From: Mycobacterium sp.
Lineage (GTDB): Bacteria > Actinomycetota > Actinomycetes > Mycobacteriales > Mycobacteriaceae
NCBI GenBank assembly: GCA_019246375.1
Contig: JAFAQO010000214.1
Location: 1 to 6,657 of the forward strand
Length of the DNA stretch: 6,657 bases
Direction: 5' to 3'
Under the pieces are notes generated by a model. The model did not search any database. It was not told where the DNA came from and saw nothing but the letters and a program-made list of their open reading frames with translations. The stretch's first letter is position 1. Each line of letters starts with the position of its first letter. Of this stretch, positions 1 to 6,011 are shown in pieces. Made by a program: the position numbers and the translations under genes.

Positions 1-645
1 CGGGGGGATGTAGGCGACGCTCATACCCACGACCGGGGCTTGCGTATTGAGCAGGGCGCCGCCTGAGTTACCGGGCGAGATTGCGGCGTCGGTATGGACC
101 AGGTTCGTCAGCGGGGTTCCTGGAATCCGGCGGTGTAGCCCGGAGACAATGCCCGAAGTGACCGTGGCCTCAAAGCCCAGCGGGCTGCCGATGGCGACGA
201 CCGCCTCGCCGACCTGAGGCAGCGCTTGCTGAAAGCTAGCCGCAGTCAACTGCCGGCGCGCCGCTTGCAGGACAGCAACATCGGCGATGTCGTCGCTGGC
301 GCGAACCCTGCCCGCTACCCGCTGGCCGTCGGCGAATGCCAAGGTGAACTGGCGCGCACCCGCGACGACGTGAGCATTGCTGATGATGGTGCCGTCATCC
401 TTGTACACGATGCCGCTGCCGACGCCGTTGTCGGTAAGCACCGTGACGACCGATGGCTCCACCTGCCGGACCACTGCCGGTATGTCGATGCTCGGCGGTG
501 CGGCGGTTGCCGCCACAGGCGGGGACGATGCTGTGGTGCTCGAGCCAGTGGGAACCGATGAGCTGCAGCCAGCTAGCACTATGACGGCGAGCGTGGCCAG
601 CAGCCGTCTGCAAACGGCGGGTCTTGCGCTCGGTAGAAATTGCAC
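1..645 (-). CDS. Lipoprotein HtrA/trypsin-like serine protease (C-terminus cut by window edge)
   Basis: The visible 215 residues begin at a GTG (643-645); the same frame has a TAG stop three codons upstream, so this is the only sensible start. A basic N-terminus and hydrophobic stretch end in a lipobox, LAG/C with Cys27, so a lipid-anchored protein outside the membrane is expected. A Ser/Thr/Pro/Ala-rich spacer follows (about 28-56). The protease domain begins near residue 57 with VEPSVVTV and GVGSGIV. The triad reads as His92 (SNAHVV), Asp122 (DIADVAVL) and Ser194 (DAAISPGNSGGAL), all in the order and context of S1C proteases. Only the first half of the usual HtrA layout is in the window, so a C-terminal PDZ domain cannot be judged. 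It starts 57 nt after the dnaB stop with no strong hairpin between, so read-through from dnaB is possible. The ribosome binding site is weak (GGGG about 9 nt upstream). The substrate is unknown. The family call is firm; the exact role is not. Confidence 0.88.
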   Translation of the reverse strand, partial: MQFLPSARPAVCRRLLATLAVIVLAGCSSSVPTGSSTTASSPPVAATAAPPSIDIPAVVRQVEPSVVTVLTDNGVGSGIVYKDDGTIISNAHVVAGARQFTLAFADGQRVAGRVRASDDIADVAVLQAARRQLTAASFQQALPQVGEAVVAIGSPLGFEATVTSGIVSGLHRRIPGTPLTNLVHTDAAISPGNSGGALLNTQAPVVGMSVAYIPP

Positions 646-702
646 TAGCTGCTACCCCACGTCGGTGAAGACGCCTCTCTAGCTGTCACCCTAGTTCCCG
701 GT

Positions 703-3700
703 CTACCTCGCCATGTTGGCGAACCGCGACAAGTGCAGTTGATGCGCGACGGTAACCGTCTTCGTCGGGCCGTTGCGGTGCTTGGCCAAAATCAGGTCTG
801 CCTCGCCAGCGCGCGGATCGTCACGCTCGAACGCATCGGGGCGATGCAGCAGGATAACGACGTCGCTATCCTGTTCAAGGCTATTGTGGGCGCTGATGCC
901 GTTTGCGACGAAATTATGCGTGTCGCTTACCGTTCCATCGAAAACGTCCATCGCGCCGAGGCTCCTGATCTCGACGATCTGATCCCACAACACATCGTTT
1001 GTGGCGAGCGCATGAATGTCGCGGTCTTCAAGCAAGGCGGCAGCGGCTCGGTCCAATCGTCCCCAACTCGGCGCGCGATTCCACATCGTCGAGCCGAAGA
1101 ACTTTGTATCCATTGCGGCGGCGAATCTGCGGTGCGTCATGTGTCTGTTCACTAGCGATGCCTTGACCTGACTCCACACTTCTTGGGGCACGGTGTCCAG
1201 ATTGGTGTTACGGACGATGTCGTCGAGTTGCGCCAGGACTTCCTGCGCAGCAATGGCTTTCTCACCGTGAAGGCCGACATGTCGAAGAAACCTTGCCTGG
1301 TTCTCTGCACCATAGATGTACAGATGCCATGAGTCCCGATACCCGGCCTTAAGCACCCGCTTGATCCGCGGGAACACCCCGACTCGCAGCAGCAAGGCTG
1401 CTACATCATCGACCAGACGCCTGCTCGCGGACGCATAGCAGATCCTCGCCTGGCCAACTTTGTGGTCCCATCGTAGCGAGCCGCCGGTCGCCCACAGCTG
1501 CTTCAGAAACAATGCGACCTGATCATTAGGCAACGCGAAAACGTCTTGTGGAACGGACTTCTCGTGGCTGCGCGGCCCGTACAGCCCTAAGCTTTCAAGC
1601 CACACAACGATTGGGTTGCGTCGCCCGCGTGCTGACCGGTATGGCGCCGGTAGCCGAAGTGTGGTCGCGCCTGCTGCTGCGTAGTCGTGGCGCACGGCGA
1701 TCACCTCGAAGTGCGCCGCGGAGATCGTCACCGCCGCCAAATCGGCTTCGTCGATCGACGCATAGCGGATCGGCTGGTTCTTGACACAAGATCCGTCGCC
1801 GATCATATGGGCCAGCAAGATGACTTCGGATTCGGCCATACGGTGTGTGCCAACCGGTTCCGGCACCGCGCGCGGCACCGCCAATCGGTCACCCACCTTG
1901 AGCTGCTCTAGTGGGGTCCAACCGTCGAGCGTCATAAACCGGTGGTTGCGTGTTGCCTCCACTTCGCGTCCCGAGGAAAGCCGTAGCCGGAACACCTCCT
2001 TATGGCCGCTGGGAAACACATTCGTCATCGGCCGGGCCACCATCCGCAGCTGCTCGTCGAGCGACCAGACCAAGGGGCGCTCACCGGTGCGCATCAGCTC
2101 GCCTAACGTAACTTCAGCGCCGTCGTCCGCGCGGAGGATTCGGCTATTCGCGGTCAAGCAGCCCGATTCCCTTAGATCAGCCAGCATTGGTTTCTTATCG
2201 GTGCGCTGCTCCGGCCCCCGGTTGAGCTGGCTGATAGCCACCACTGGCACCTCGAGCTCCTTTGCCAGCAGCTTGAGGTTGCGGGAGAACTCCGACACCT
2301 CGACCTGCCGCGACTCGAACTTTTTGCCGGATGTCATCAGCTGCATGTAGTCGACCACGACCAGGCGCAGGTCGGCGCGCTGCCGCAGGCGCCGGGCCTT
2401 AGCACGGATCTCCATCATCGTCAGATTGGGCGAGTCGTCGATATACAGGGGCGCCTCGCTGATTTCACTCATCCGCCGCGCCAGCCGAGTCCAGTCGTCG
2501 TCGTTCATCCGGCCTGAACGCATATCGGAGAGTTTAATTTTCGCCTCCGCCGACAGCAGCCGCATCACGATCTCGGACTTGCTCATCTCCAGCGAAAAGA
2601 TCACGCTGGCCATCCGGTGCTTGATCGAGCAGGACCGCATGAAATCCAAGCCGAGTGTGGAGTTGTGAGTAGGCACCATGCCGCGGCCGGCCAGATACAG
2701 GTGCACGGCGTTGTCGACCTGCACGCAACGCACCGGAACGCTGCGAACCCGGCGCACTCCGTCGAGTTGCAACACCGGCGCCATCAGCGTGGCGGTGGCC
2801 CGGCGCTCGGCATACCGCGCGATCGATCCGGCCGCGGCGATAGTGTCCAGCCCGCAACGCAATTCAGTCGTGGTGCGAACGCCATAGCCCGTCGGCCATT
2901 GGTGGTCGGCGTCGGCCACAATGACCGTGCCGTCGGAGAACTCGACCTCGTAGCACGTGCGGCCCAGCATGATGTCCGTCGCCGCGATCACGCGCGTCGG
3001 CTGGCCGTCAGCGCCGAGCAACTCGTCCCCGACGGCGACGTCGCCCATCGTCGTCCACCCGTGCGGTGTCGGCAGCGGAGTGTCCAAGGCGAGCGCCTTG
3101 CCCACACCCGGCCGTGCCGCGACGATGACCATCTGCCCGGGATGTAAGCCATTGGTCACATCGTCGAGTTCGGCGAAGCCGGTCGGCACCCCGCGGGACA
3201 AGCCGCCGTTCGAGGCGATCGCGTCGATCTCGTCCATCGTCGGCTGCAGCAGATCTTCCAGCGCGACAAAGTCTTCGGAGAGCCGCCGCTCGCTGACTTC
3301 ATAGATTTCGGCTTGCGCTCGATCGACCACTTCGGCGACATCGGACCCCTCGGCGCCGGCGTAGCCGTACTGCACCACCCGAGTACCGGCCTCCACCAAC
3401 CGGCGCAGCAGCGCCTTCTCGGCAACGATGCCCGCGTAATAGCCGGCGTTGGCCGCCGTCGGCACCATCGAGATCAAGGTGTGCAGATAGGGCGCACCGC
3501 CAATCCGGCGCAGCAGCCCACGGCGGTCCAGTTCGGCGGCGACGGTGACTGCGTCGGCCGGCTCGCCGCGACCGTAAAGGTCCAGGATGGCGTCGTAGAC
3601 GTTCTGATGGGCGGGGCGGTAAAAGTCGCCGGGCCGCAGCCGTTCCAGCACATCGGCGATGGCGTCCTTGCTCAGCAGCATTCCGCCCAGCACCGATTGC

Positions 3701-3795
3701 TCGGCCGCAAGGTCCTGCGGCGGCTGACGGCCGAAGTCCTCACTGGGCGCCGCCGTATCCATGTCGGGGTATCCCAGATCGTCGACGACCGGCAC
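703..3795 (-). CDS. dnaB: Replicative DNA helicase DnaB precursor carrying two inteins
   Basis: This is the hexameric 5'-3' helicase that unwinds DNA at the replication fork and recruits primase. The precursor has 1030 residues: exteins 1-233, 379-545 and 972-1030 (459 in total, normal for mycobacterial DnaB) and inteins 234-378 and 546-971. The N-terminal helical domain is about 25-175, with a linker helix near 175-200. The RecA-like ATPase follows: Walker A ARPGVGK joined to ST after splicing, SLEM at 401-404, Walker B VVVDYMQL with Asp482, VAISQLNRGPEQR near 519-531, RESG joined to SLEQD, and KHRNG with Lys1005 and Arg1007 at the usual arginine-finger position. The start is GTG with AAGGAGGTGA upstream; the next residues (VVDDL) resemble the M. 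tuberculosis N-terminus as I recall it. Activity requires both inteins to leave, since both interrupt the ATP site. It is probably transcribed from its own promoter in the 479-bp upstream gap. Identity is essentially certain. Confidence 0.98.
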   Translation of the reverse strand: MPVVDDLGYPDMDTAAPSEDFGRQPPQDLAAEQSVLGGMLLSKDAIADVLERLRPGDFYRPAHQNVYDAILDLYGRGEPADAVTVAAELDRRGLLRRIGGAPYLHTLISMVPTAANAGYYAGIVAEKALLRRLVEAGTRVVQYGYAGAEGSDVAEVVDRAQAEIYEVSERRLSEDFVALEDLLQPTMDEIDAIASNGGLSRGVPTGFAELDDVTNGLHPGQMVIVAARPGVGKALALDTPLPTPHGWTTMGDVAVGDELLGADGQPTRVIAATDIMLGRTCYEVEFSDGTVIVADADHQWPTGYGVRTTTELRCGLDTIAAAGSIARYAERRATATLMAPVLQLDGVRRVRSVPVRCVQVDNAVHLYLAGRGMVPTHNSTLGLDFMRSCSIKHRMASVIFSLEMSKSEIVMRLLSAEAKIKLSDMRSGRMNDDDWTRLARRMSEISEAPLYIDDSPNLTMMEIRAKARRLRQRADLRLVVVDYMQLMTSGKKFESRQVEVSEFSRNLKLLAKELEVPVVAISQLNRGPEQRTDKKPMLADLRESGCLTANSRILRADDGAEVTLGELMRTGERPLVWSLDEQLRMVARPMTNVFPSGHKEVFRLRLSSGREVEATRNHRFMTLDGWTPLEQLKVGDRLAVPRAVPEPVGTHRMAESEVILLAHMIGDGSCVKNQPIRYASIDEADLAAVTISAAHFEVIAVRHDYAAAGATTLRLPAPYRSARGRRNPIVVWLESLGLYGPRSHEKSVPQDVFALPNDQVALFLKQLWATGGSLRWDHKVGQARICYASASRRLVDDVAALLLRVGVFPRIKRVLKAGYRDSWHLYIYGAENQARFLRHVGLHGEKAIAAQEVLAQLDDIVRNTNLDTVPQEVWSQVKASLVNRHMTHRRFAAAMDTKFFGSTMWNRAPSWGRLDRAAAALLEDRDIHALATNDVLWDQIVEIRSLGAMDVFDGTVSDTHNFVANGISAHNSLEQDSDVVILLHRPDAFERDDPRAGEADLILAKHRNGPTKTVTVAHQLHLSRFANMAR
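883..2160 (-). other. Second DnaB intein with LAGLIDADG endonuclease domain, 426 residues
   Basis: This splicing element lies between Gly545 and Ser972 of the precursor, within the conserved LRESG/SLEQD motif of the helicase. It begins with Cys (CLTANSRIL), has a TxxH block B (Thr615, His618), a block F with VFDGTVSDTHNF (Asp953, His960) and ends NGISAHN before Ser+1, so it is a standard class 1 splicing intein. The central part resembles a two-motif LAGLIDADG homing endonuclease: block C LLAHMIGDGS with Asp667, a block D-like EKSVPQDVF with Lys746, and block E LFLKQLWATGGS. In block E the expected second acidic residue is Gly771, so DNA cleavage may be impaired. It corresponds to the single DnaB intein of M. 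tuberculosis (about 416 residues, from memory), at the same site. Splicing is very likely functional; endonuclease activity is uncertain. Confidence 0.93.
2662..3096 (-). other. DnaB P-loop mini-intein, class 3 (WCT) type, 145 residues
   Basis: An in-frame protein-splicing element sits between Lys233 and Ser379 of the precursor, inside the Walker A motif (GVGK/ST). It begins with Ala instead of the usual Cys or Ser, followed by LALDTPLPTPHGW. Block B is DADHQW, with His65 and Trp67 in intein numbering. Block F holds Cys124 in VPVRCVQVDN. The end is PTHN, with Thr143, His144 and Asn145, and the +1 extein residue is Ser. The Trp-Cys-Thr set together with the missing residue-1 nucleophile defines class 3 inteins, in which the block F Cys starts the reaction. 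There is no room for a homing endonuclease. Site, length and Ala start match the M. leprae and M. smegmatis DnaB P-loop inteins as I recall them. Other cysteines are at intein positions 48 and 81. Confidence 0.93.
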
Positions 3796-3801
3796 AGGCT
3801 C

Positions 3802-3811
3802 TCACCTCCTT
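3802..3811 (-). promoter_or_regulatory. dnaB ribosome binding site
   Basis: AAGGAGGTGA on the minus strand is a near-full complement to the 16S rRNA 3' end, six nt before the GTG start of dnaB. It fixes the start at 3795 and suggests strong initiation despite the GTG codon. Confidence 0.85.
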
Positions 3812-3852
3812 CGGCACGACGCTCGAACGCACATTCGACATCGCTGGTATGA

Positions 3853-3858
3853 ACTGTA
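3853..3858 (-). promoter_or_regulatory. Candidate -10 element for dnaB
   Basis: TACAGT on the minus strand fits the mycobacterial TANNNT -10 pattern. It would place the transcript start about 50 nt before the dnaB GTG. No convincing -35 hexamer lies at normal distance (TTGAAC is 24 nt away, too far). This is a pattern match only. Confidence 0.25.
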
Positions 3859-4004
3859 AGTCACCCCGCCGACACCGCACTGGTTCAACACACCGCGTGG
3901 ACCGAGGGTTGACGCTAAACGTTGCTGGCGAGCACTAAAAGAGCCGCTGTTTATGGAGCTGTGCAGGGCATGTGCATATCCGTCGACAGGCGTGTTGAGG
4001 CGGG

Positions 4005-4024
4005 TGTGGACAACCTGTGGACGA
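4005..4024 (-). promoter_or_regulatory. Two tandem DnaA-box-like sites upstream of dnaB
   Basis: The minus strand has TTGTCCACA at 4005-4013, which equals the mycobacterial DnaA box consensus as I know it, and TCGTCCACA at 4016-4024, one mismatch away. They are direct repeats 11 bp apart, about one helical turn, so two DnaA molecules could bind the same DNA face. A weaker relative, ATATGCACA at 3971-3979, lies in the same orientation (one mismatch to TTATNCACA). DnaA binding here is inferred, not shown. Confidence 0.5.
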
Positions 4025-4079
4025 ATACCCGGGGCAAGGCATTACCGCAGGTGATCTGCCTCCCCCAGCGGCCGCTACG

Positions 4080-4098
4080 TGTGGATGAAAATTTCATC
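4080..4098 (-). promoter_or_regulatory. Third DnaA-box-like site overlapping a 7-bp-arm palindrome
   Basis: TCATCCACA on the minus strand (4080-4088) differs at one position from the general DnaA box TTATCCACA. It overlaps a perfect inverted repeat, GATGAAA-A-TTTCATC at 4084-4098, unusually AT-rich for this genome. The palindrome could be a repressor operator or an easily melted patch. No regulator can be named. Confidence 0.4.
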
Positions 4099-4225
4099 GG
4101 CGTGTCGAGCCGGGTTGCCGTTTCGGCGTGTTGCGTTGCAATTGATGATTCGTCGCGTTAACAAACGGTTACGTTCACTAGCCGATTGACGTCGGGGTAA
4201 GTTCGCCAGCACATACAGCAAACAT

Positions 4226-4257
4226 CCCGGGGAGCTCCGGTCTCGGCCTCGCCCGGG
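4226..4257 (-). terminator. GC-rich stem-loop after rplI, likely terminator
   Basis: In the minus-strand transcript, 17 nt after the rplI stop, CCCGGG pairs with CCCGGG. Inside this, after a bulged C, GAG pairs with CTC, and CCG pairs with CGG around an AGAC loop. That gives 12 base pairs, all but one G-C. Only a short U-rich patch (TGTTTG) follows, but many mycobacterial terminators lack a U-tract. Its place fits the end of the rpsF-ssb-rpsR-rplI operon. Confidence 0.5.
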
Positions 4258-4274
4258 GTGCATGCAGTTGCGAG

Positions 4275-4733
4275 TCAGGCGTCCGCGACGACGTTCAGCG
4301 CAACCTCGACGTCGACTTCGGGGTGCAGACGCACCGACACCGGGTGGCTGCCGACTGCCTTGATATGCGCCTTCGGCAACCGGACGATCCGCTTGTCCAG
4401 GTTGGGTCCGCCGGCTCTCTTGATTGCCGCGACGACATCGCCGGCGGTCACCGAGCCGAACAGCTTGCCTGAATCGGCGGCAGCCCGCACCGGCAGCGCG
4501 ACCGGACCCAGCGCCTCGATCGACGCCTTGATTTCGTTGGCGTGCTCGAGGTCGCGGACCATCTTGGACGCCTGGGCGCGGCGGATGTCGTCAGCCTGCT
4601 TTTGAGCGCCGCGCGTGGCGACGATCGCAAGCCTGCGGGGAAGCAAGAAGTTGCGTCCATACCCGTCTTTGACTTCAACGGTGTCGCCGACGGAGCCCAG
4701 GTGGTCCACGTCGGCGGTCAGAATCAGCTTCAT
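4275..4733 (-). CDS. rplI: 50S ribosomal protein L9
   Basis: L9 binds 23S rRNA at the base of the L1 stalk of the large subunit and helps keep the reading frame. The 152-residue product has the usual length and layout: a small N-terminal rRNA-binding domain (1-50) with the family signature [13 protein letters not shown] near 25-37, a long charged connecting helix (about 42-75), and a C-terminal domain (about 80-150) with KLFGSVT. The ATG start lies 24 nt after the rpsR stop. No classical GGAGG precedes it; instead AGAACGAAAG sits 10 nt upstream, as it does before rpsR. It is the last gene of the operon, followed by a strong hairpin. Identity is certain. Confidence 0.97.
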   Translation of the reverse strand: MKLILTADVDHLGSVGDTVEVKDGYGRNFLLPRRLAIVATRGAQKQADDIRRAQASKMVRDLEHANEIKASIEALGPVALPVRAAADSGKLFGSVTAGDVVAAIKRAGGPNLDKRIVRLPKAHIKAVGSHPVSVRLHPEVDVEVALNVVADA

Positions 4734-4743
4734 CGTTTAGGTA

Positions 4744-4753
4744 CTTTCGTTCT
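4744..4753 (-). promoter_or_regulatory. Unusual ribosome binding element of rplI
   Basis: AGAACGAAAG ends 10 nt before the rplI ATG. The GAAAG part can pair with the extreme 3' end of 16S rRNA (CUUUC), upstream of the usual anti-SD core, which fits the long spacing. The identical decamer occurs before rpsR at the same distance. Confidence 0.45.
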
Positions 4754-4757
4754 TGGG

Positions 4758-5012
4758 TTAGCGCGCCGAGGACGTGAAGGGCAGCAACGCCACCTCGCGC
4801 GCGTTCTTGACCGCCAGCGCGATGTCGCGCTGGTGCTGTACGCAATTGCCCGTGACGCGGCGCGCCCGAATCTTGCCGCGCTCGCTGATGTAGGTGCGCA
4901 GCAAGGAGGTGTCCTTGTAATCGATCACTTGGTCTTTCTTGGCGCAGAACACGCATTTGCGTGTCTTGACCGGCTTTTCGGGCGCCGGACGCCGCTTGTT
5001 GGACTTGGCCAT
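4758..5012 (-). CDS. rpsR: 30S ribosomal protein S18, zinc-binding (C+) form
   Basis: S18 forms a dimer with S6 and binds the central domain of 16S rRNA on the small-subunit platform. The 84-residue product differs only at a few positions from M. tuberculosis RpsR1 as I recall it. Cys20 and Cys23 (CVFC) with Cys57 and His60 (NCVQH) form a likely zinc site, marking it as the C+ paralogue; mycobacteria usually also have a cysteine-free copy elsewhere, used under zinc limitation. The core has the family pattern [19 protein letters not shown] and IRARRVTG. The ATG start follows the ssb stop by 64 nt and has no GGAGG, only AGAACGAAAG 10 nt upstream. It lies between ssb and rplI in the operon. Identity is certain. 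Confidence 0.97.
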   Translation of the reverse strand: MAKSNKRRPAPEKPVKTRKCVFCAKKDQVIDYKDTSLLRTYISERGKIRARRVTGNCVQHQRDIALAVKNAREVALLPFTSSAR

Positions 5013-5022
5013 CGGTGTGTCT

Positions 5023-5032
5023 CTTTCGTTCT
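5023..5032 (-). promoter_or_regulatory. Unusual ribosome binding element of rpsR
   Basis: AGAACGAAAG ends 10 nt before the rpsR ATG, the same decamer at the same spacing as before rplI. It probably acts as a ribosome binding site through GAAAG. No stronger purine run is present in this leader. Confidence 0.45.
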
Positions 5033-5076
5033 GTCGGGTGTGAAGTCAGGGGCTGCGTGAAGCGCCGCGTGTGGCG

Positions 5077-5589
5077 TCAGAAGGGCGGCTCATCGTCGCC
5101 GCCGCCGAACGAGCCCGATGCCGGCGCGCTGCCCCAGGGGTCGACACCGGATGCCCCGCTCGCCTGGGCCGGTGCGCTGCGCGATCCGCCACCGCTGCCG
5201 AAACCGCCGCCTCCGCCGCCGCTGCGGCTGGCCTTGTTCACCTTGGCGGTGGCGTACCGCAACGACGGGCCAATTTCGTCGACCTCGACCTCGACCACTG
5301 TGCGCTTCTCGCCCTCGCGAGTCTCGAAGGAGCGCTGCTTGAGCCGTCCGCTGACGATCACTCGTGACCCTCGGGTGAGGCTTTCGGCCACGTTCTCGGC
5401 GGCCTCGCGCCAGATGTTGCACCGCAGGAACAGTGCCTCGCCGTCCTTCCATTCCCCGCTTTGGCGGTCATATATCCGCGGTGTGGACGCCACGGTAAAG
5501 TTCGCGACGGCGGCGCCGGAAGGGGTGAACCGCAGTTCGGGATCAGCGGTCAGGTTTCCGACGACAGTGATGGTGGTGTCACCAGCCAC
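5077..5589 (-). CDS. ssb: Single-stranded DNA-binding protein SSB
   Basis: SSB coats single-stranded DNA during replication, repair and recombination, and brings partner proteins through its acidic tail. From the GTG at 5587-5589 the product has 170 residues: an OB-fold (about 1-112) beginning [17 protein letters not shown], a Gly/Ser-rich linker with a run of six Gly at 124-129 and a second Gly-rich stretch at 131-135, and the C-terminal tip DDEPPF, matching the DDxxPF tail used for protein contacts. The GTG is chosen because AGGAGG stands five nt upstream and because MAGDTT is the M. tuberculosis start as I recall it. An in-frame ATG 17 codons earlier (5640) lacks a ribosome binding site and lies in a hairpin. 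The linker looks slightly longer than that of M. tuberculosis (about 164 residues in total). The gene lies between the two S6/S18 partner genes, a common bacterial order. Confidence 0.96.
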   Translation of the reverse strand: MAGDTTITVVGNLTADPELRFTPSGAAVANFTVASTPRIYDRQSGEWKDGEALFLRCNIWREAAENVAESLTRGSRVIVSGRLKQRSFETREGEKRTVVEVEVDEIGPSLRYATAKVNKASRSGGGGGGFGSGGGSRSAPAQASGASGVDPWGSAPASGSFGGGDDEPPF

Positions 5590-5633
5590 GGGGTCCTCCT
5601 GGGATTGGCGGGTGAGCTCGACGCTCGGCGCGC

Positions 5634-5649
5634 GGCTCATCGCTGAGCC
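5634..5649 (-). other. GNRA-tetraloop hairpin between rpsF and ssb
   Basis: In the transcript GGCTCA and TGAGCC form a perfect 6-bp stem closed by a GCGA loop, a stable GNRA tetraloop. It lies in the 102-nt rpsF-ssb spacer, 44 nt before the ssb start. No U-tract follows, so it is more likely an mRNA stability or processing element than a terminator. Confidence 0.4.
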
Positions 5650-5691
5650 TACGCAACGGGTCTGACGCTGGGCAGCCGTTCATCGACGGGA

Positions 5692-5982
5692 CTAGTGCTT
5701 GTCGGTCCGCATCACCTTGGTCCGCAGCACCGACTCGTTCAGGCTCAGCTGACGGTCGAGCTCGGACACCGTTGCTGGCGCGGCCTTGACGTCGATGACG
5801 GCATAGATGCCTTCGGCGTGCTTCGCGATTTCGTAAGCCAACCGGCGTCGACCCCAGATGTCGACTTTGTCGATGGTTCCGCCGTCCTTCCGGATGACGT
5901 TGAGGAAGGTCTCCAACGACGGGGCAACGGTGCGCTCGTCGAGGGTGGGGTCGAGGATGACCATGATTTCGTAGGGACGCAT
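5692..5982 (-). CDS. rpsF: 30S ribosomal protein S6
   Basis: S6 pairs with S18 and binds the central domain of 16S rRNA during small-subunit assembly. The 96-residue product has the usual length and ferredoxin-like layout: [16 protein letters not shown] as strand one, a helix around 20-35, [16 protein letters not shown] as the central strand and turn, and [20 protein letters not shown]. The last residues, [13 protein letters not shown], match M. tuberculosis as I recall it. The ATG at 5980-5982 is preceded by AGGAGGTGAT (5992-6001) nine nt upstream. It is the first gene of the operon rpsF-ssb-rpsR-rplI; the 102-nt spacer to ssb contains a hairpin. The leader can fold, and S6-S18 feedback on rpsF leaders is known in other bacteria. 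Identity is certain. Confidence 0.97.
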   Translation of the reverse strand: MRPYEIMVILDPTLDERTVAPSLETFLNVIRKDGGTIDKVDIWGRRRLAYEIAKHAEGIYAVIDVKAAPATVSELDRQLSLNESVLRTKVMRTDKH

Positions 5983-6011
5983 GGGAACCTCATCACCTCC
6001 TATGGTCGTGT

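Larger units (their letters stand above)
3796..4274. other. 479-bp rplI-dnaB gap: control region without a convincing gene
   Basis: Neither strand holds an open frame that looks coding; the short frames here give Arg-rich or unrecognised peptides without good ribosome binding sites. M. tuberculosis annotation places a hypothetical gene (Rv0057) in the equivalent gap, as I recall, but I could not recognise its product here. Reading towards dnaB, the gap holds the terminator-like hairpin after rplI, an AT-richer patch around 4130-4180 with GTTAAC, a DnaA-box-like cluster with a palindrome, a candidate -10 element and the dnaB ribosome binding site. I read it as the control region of dnaB. Confidence 0.5.

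Noticed and set aside
1781..3852. Several long plus-strand frames opposite dnaB (for example 1781-2350, 2617-3147, 3313-3852)
   Set aside because: They lie antisense to the firmly identified dnaB. Long antisense frames are expected in GC-rich genes, and their products are low-complexity and unrecognised.
3922..4161. Plus-strand open frame of 79 codons in the rplI-dnaB gap
   Set aside because: It opposes all neighbours, lacks a convincing ribosome binding site and covers the DnaA-box-like cluster. Its product looks like chance translation.
4075..4263. Minus-strand open frame of 62 codons after rplI
   Set aside because: It starts inside the region around the terminator hairpin, is Arg-rich with no family resemblance, and overlaps the DnaA-box-like and palindrome region.
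5590..5640. Upstream ATG giving a 187-residue SSB
   Set aside because: No ribosome binding site precedes it and the ATG lies in a hairpin. The GTG at 5587-5589 has AGGAGG five nt upstream and matches the family N-terminus.
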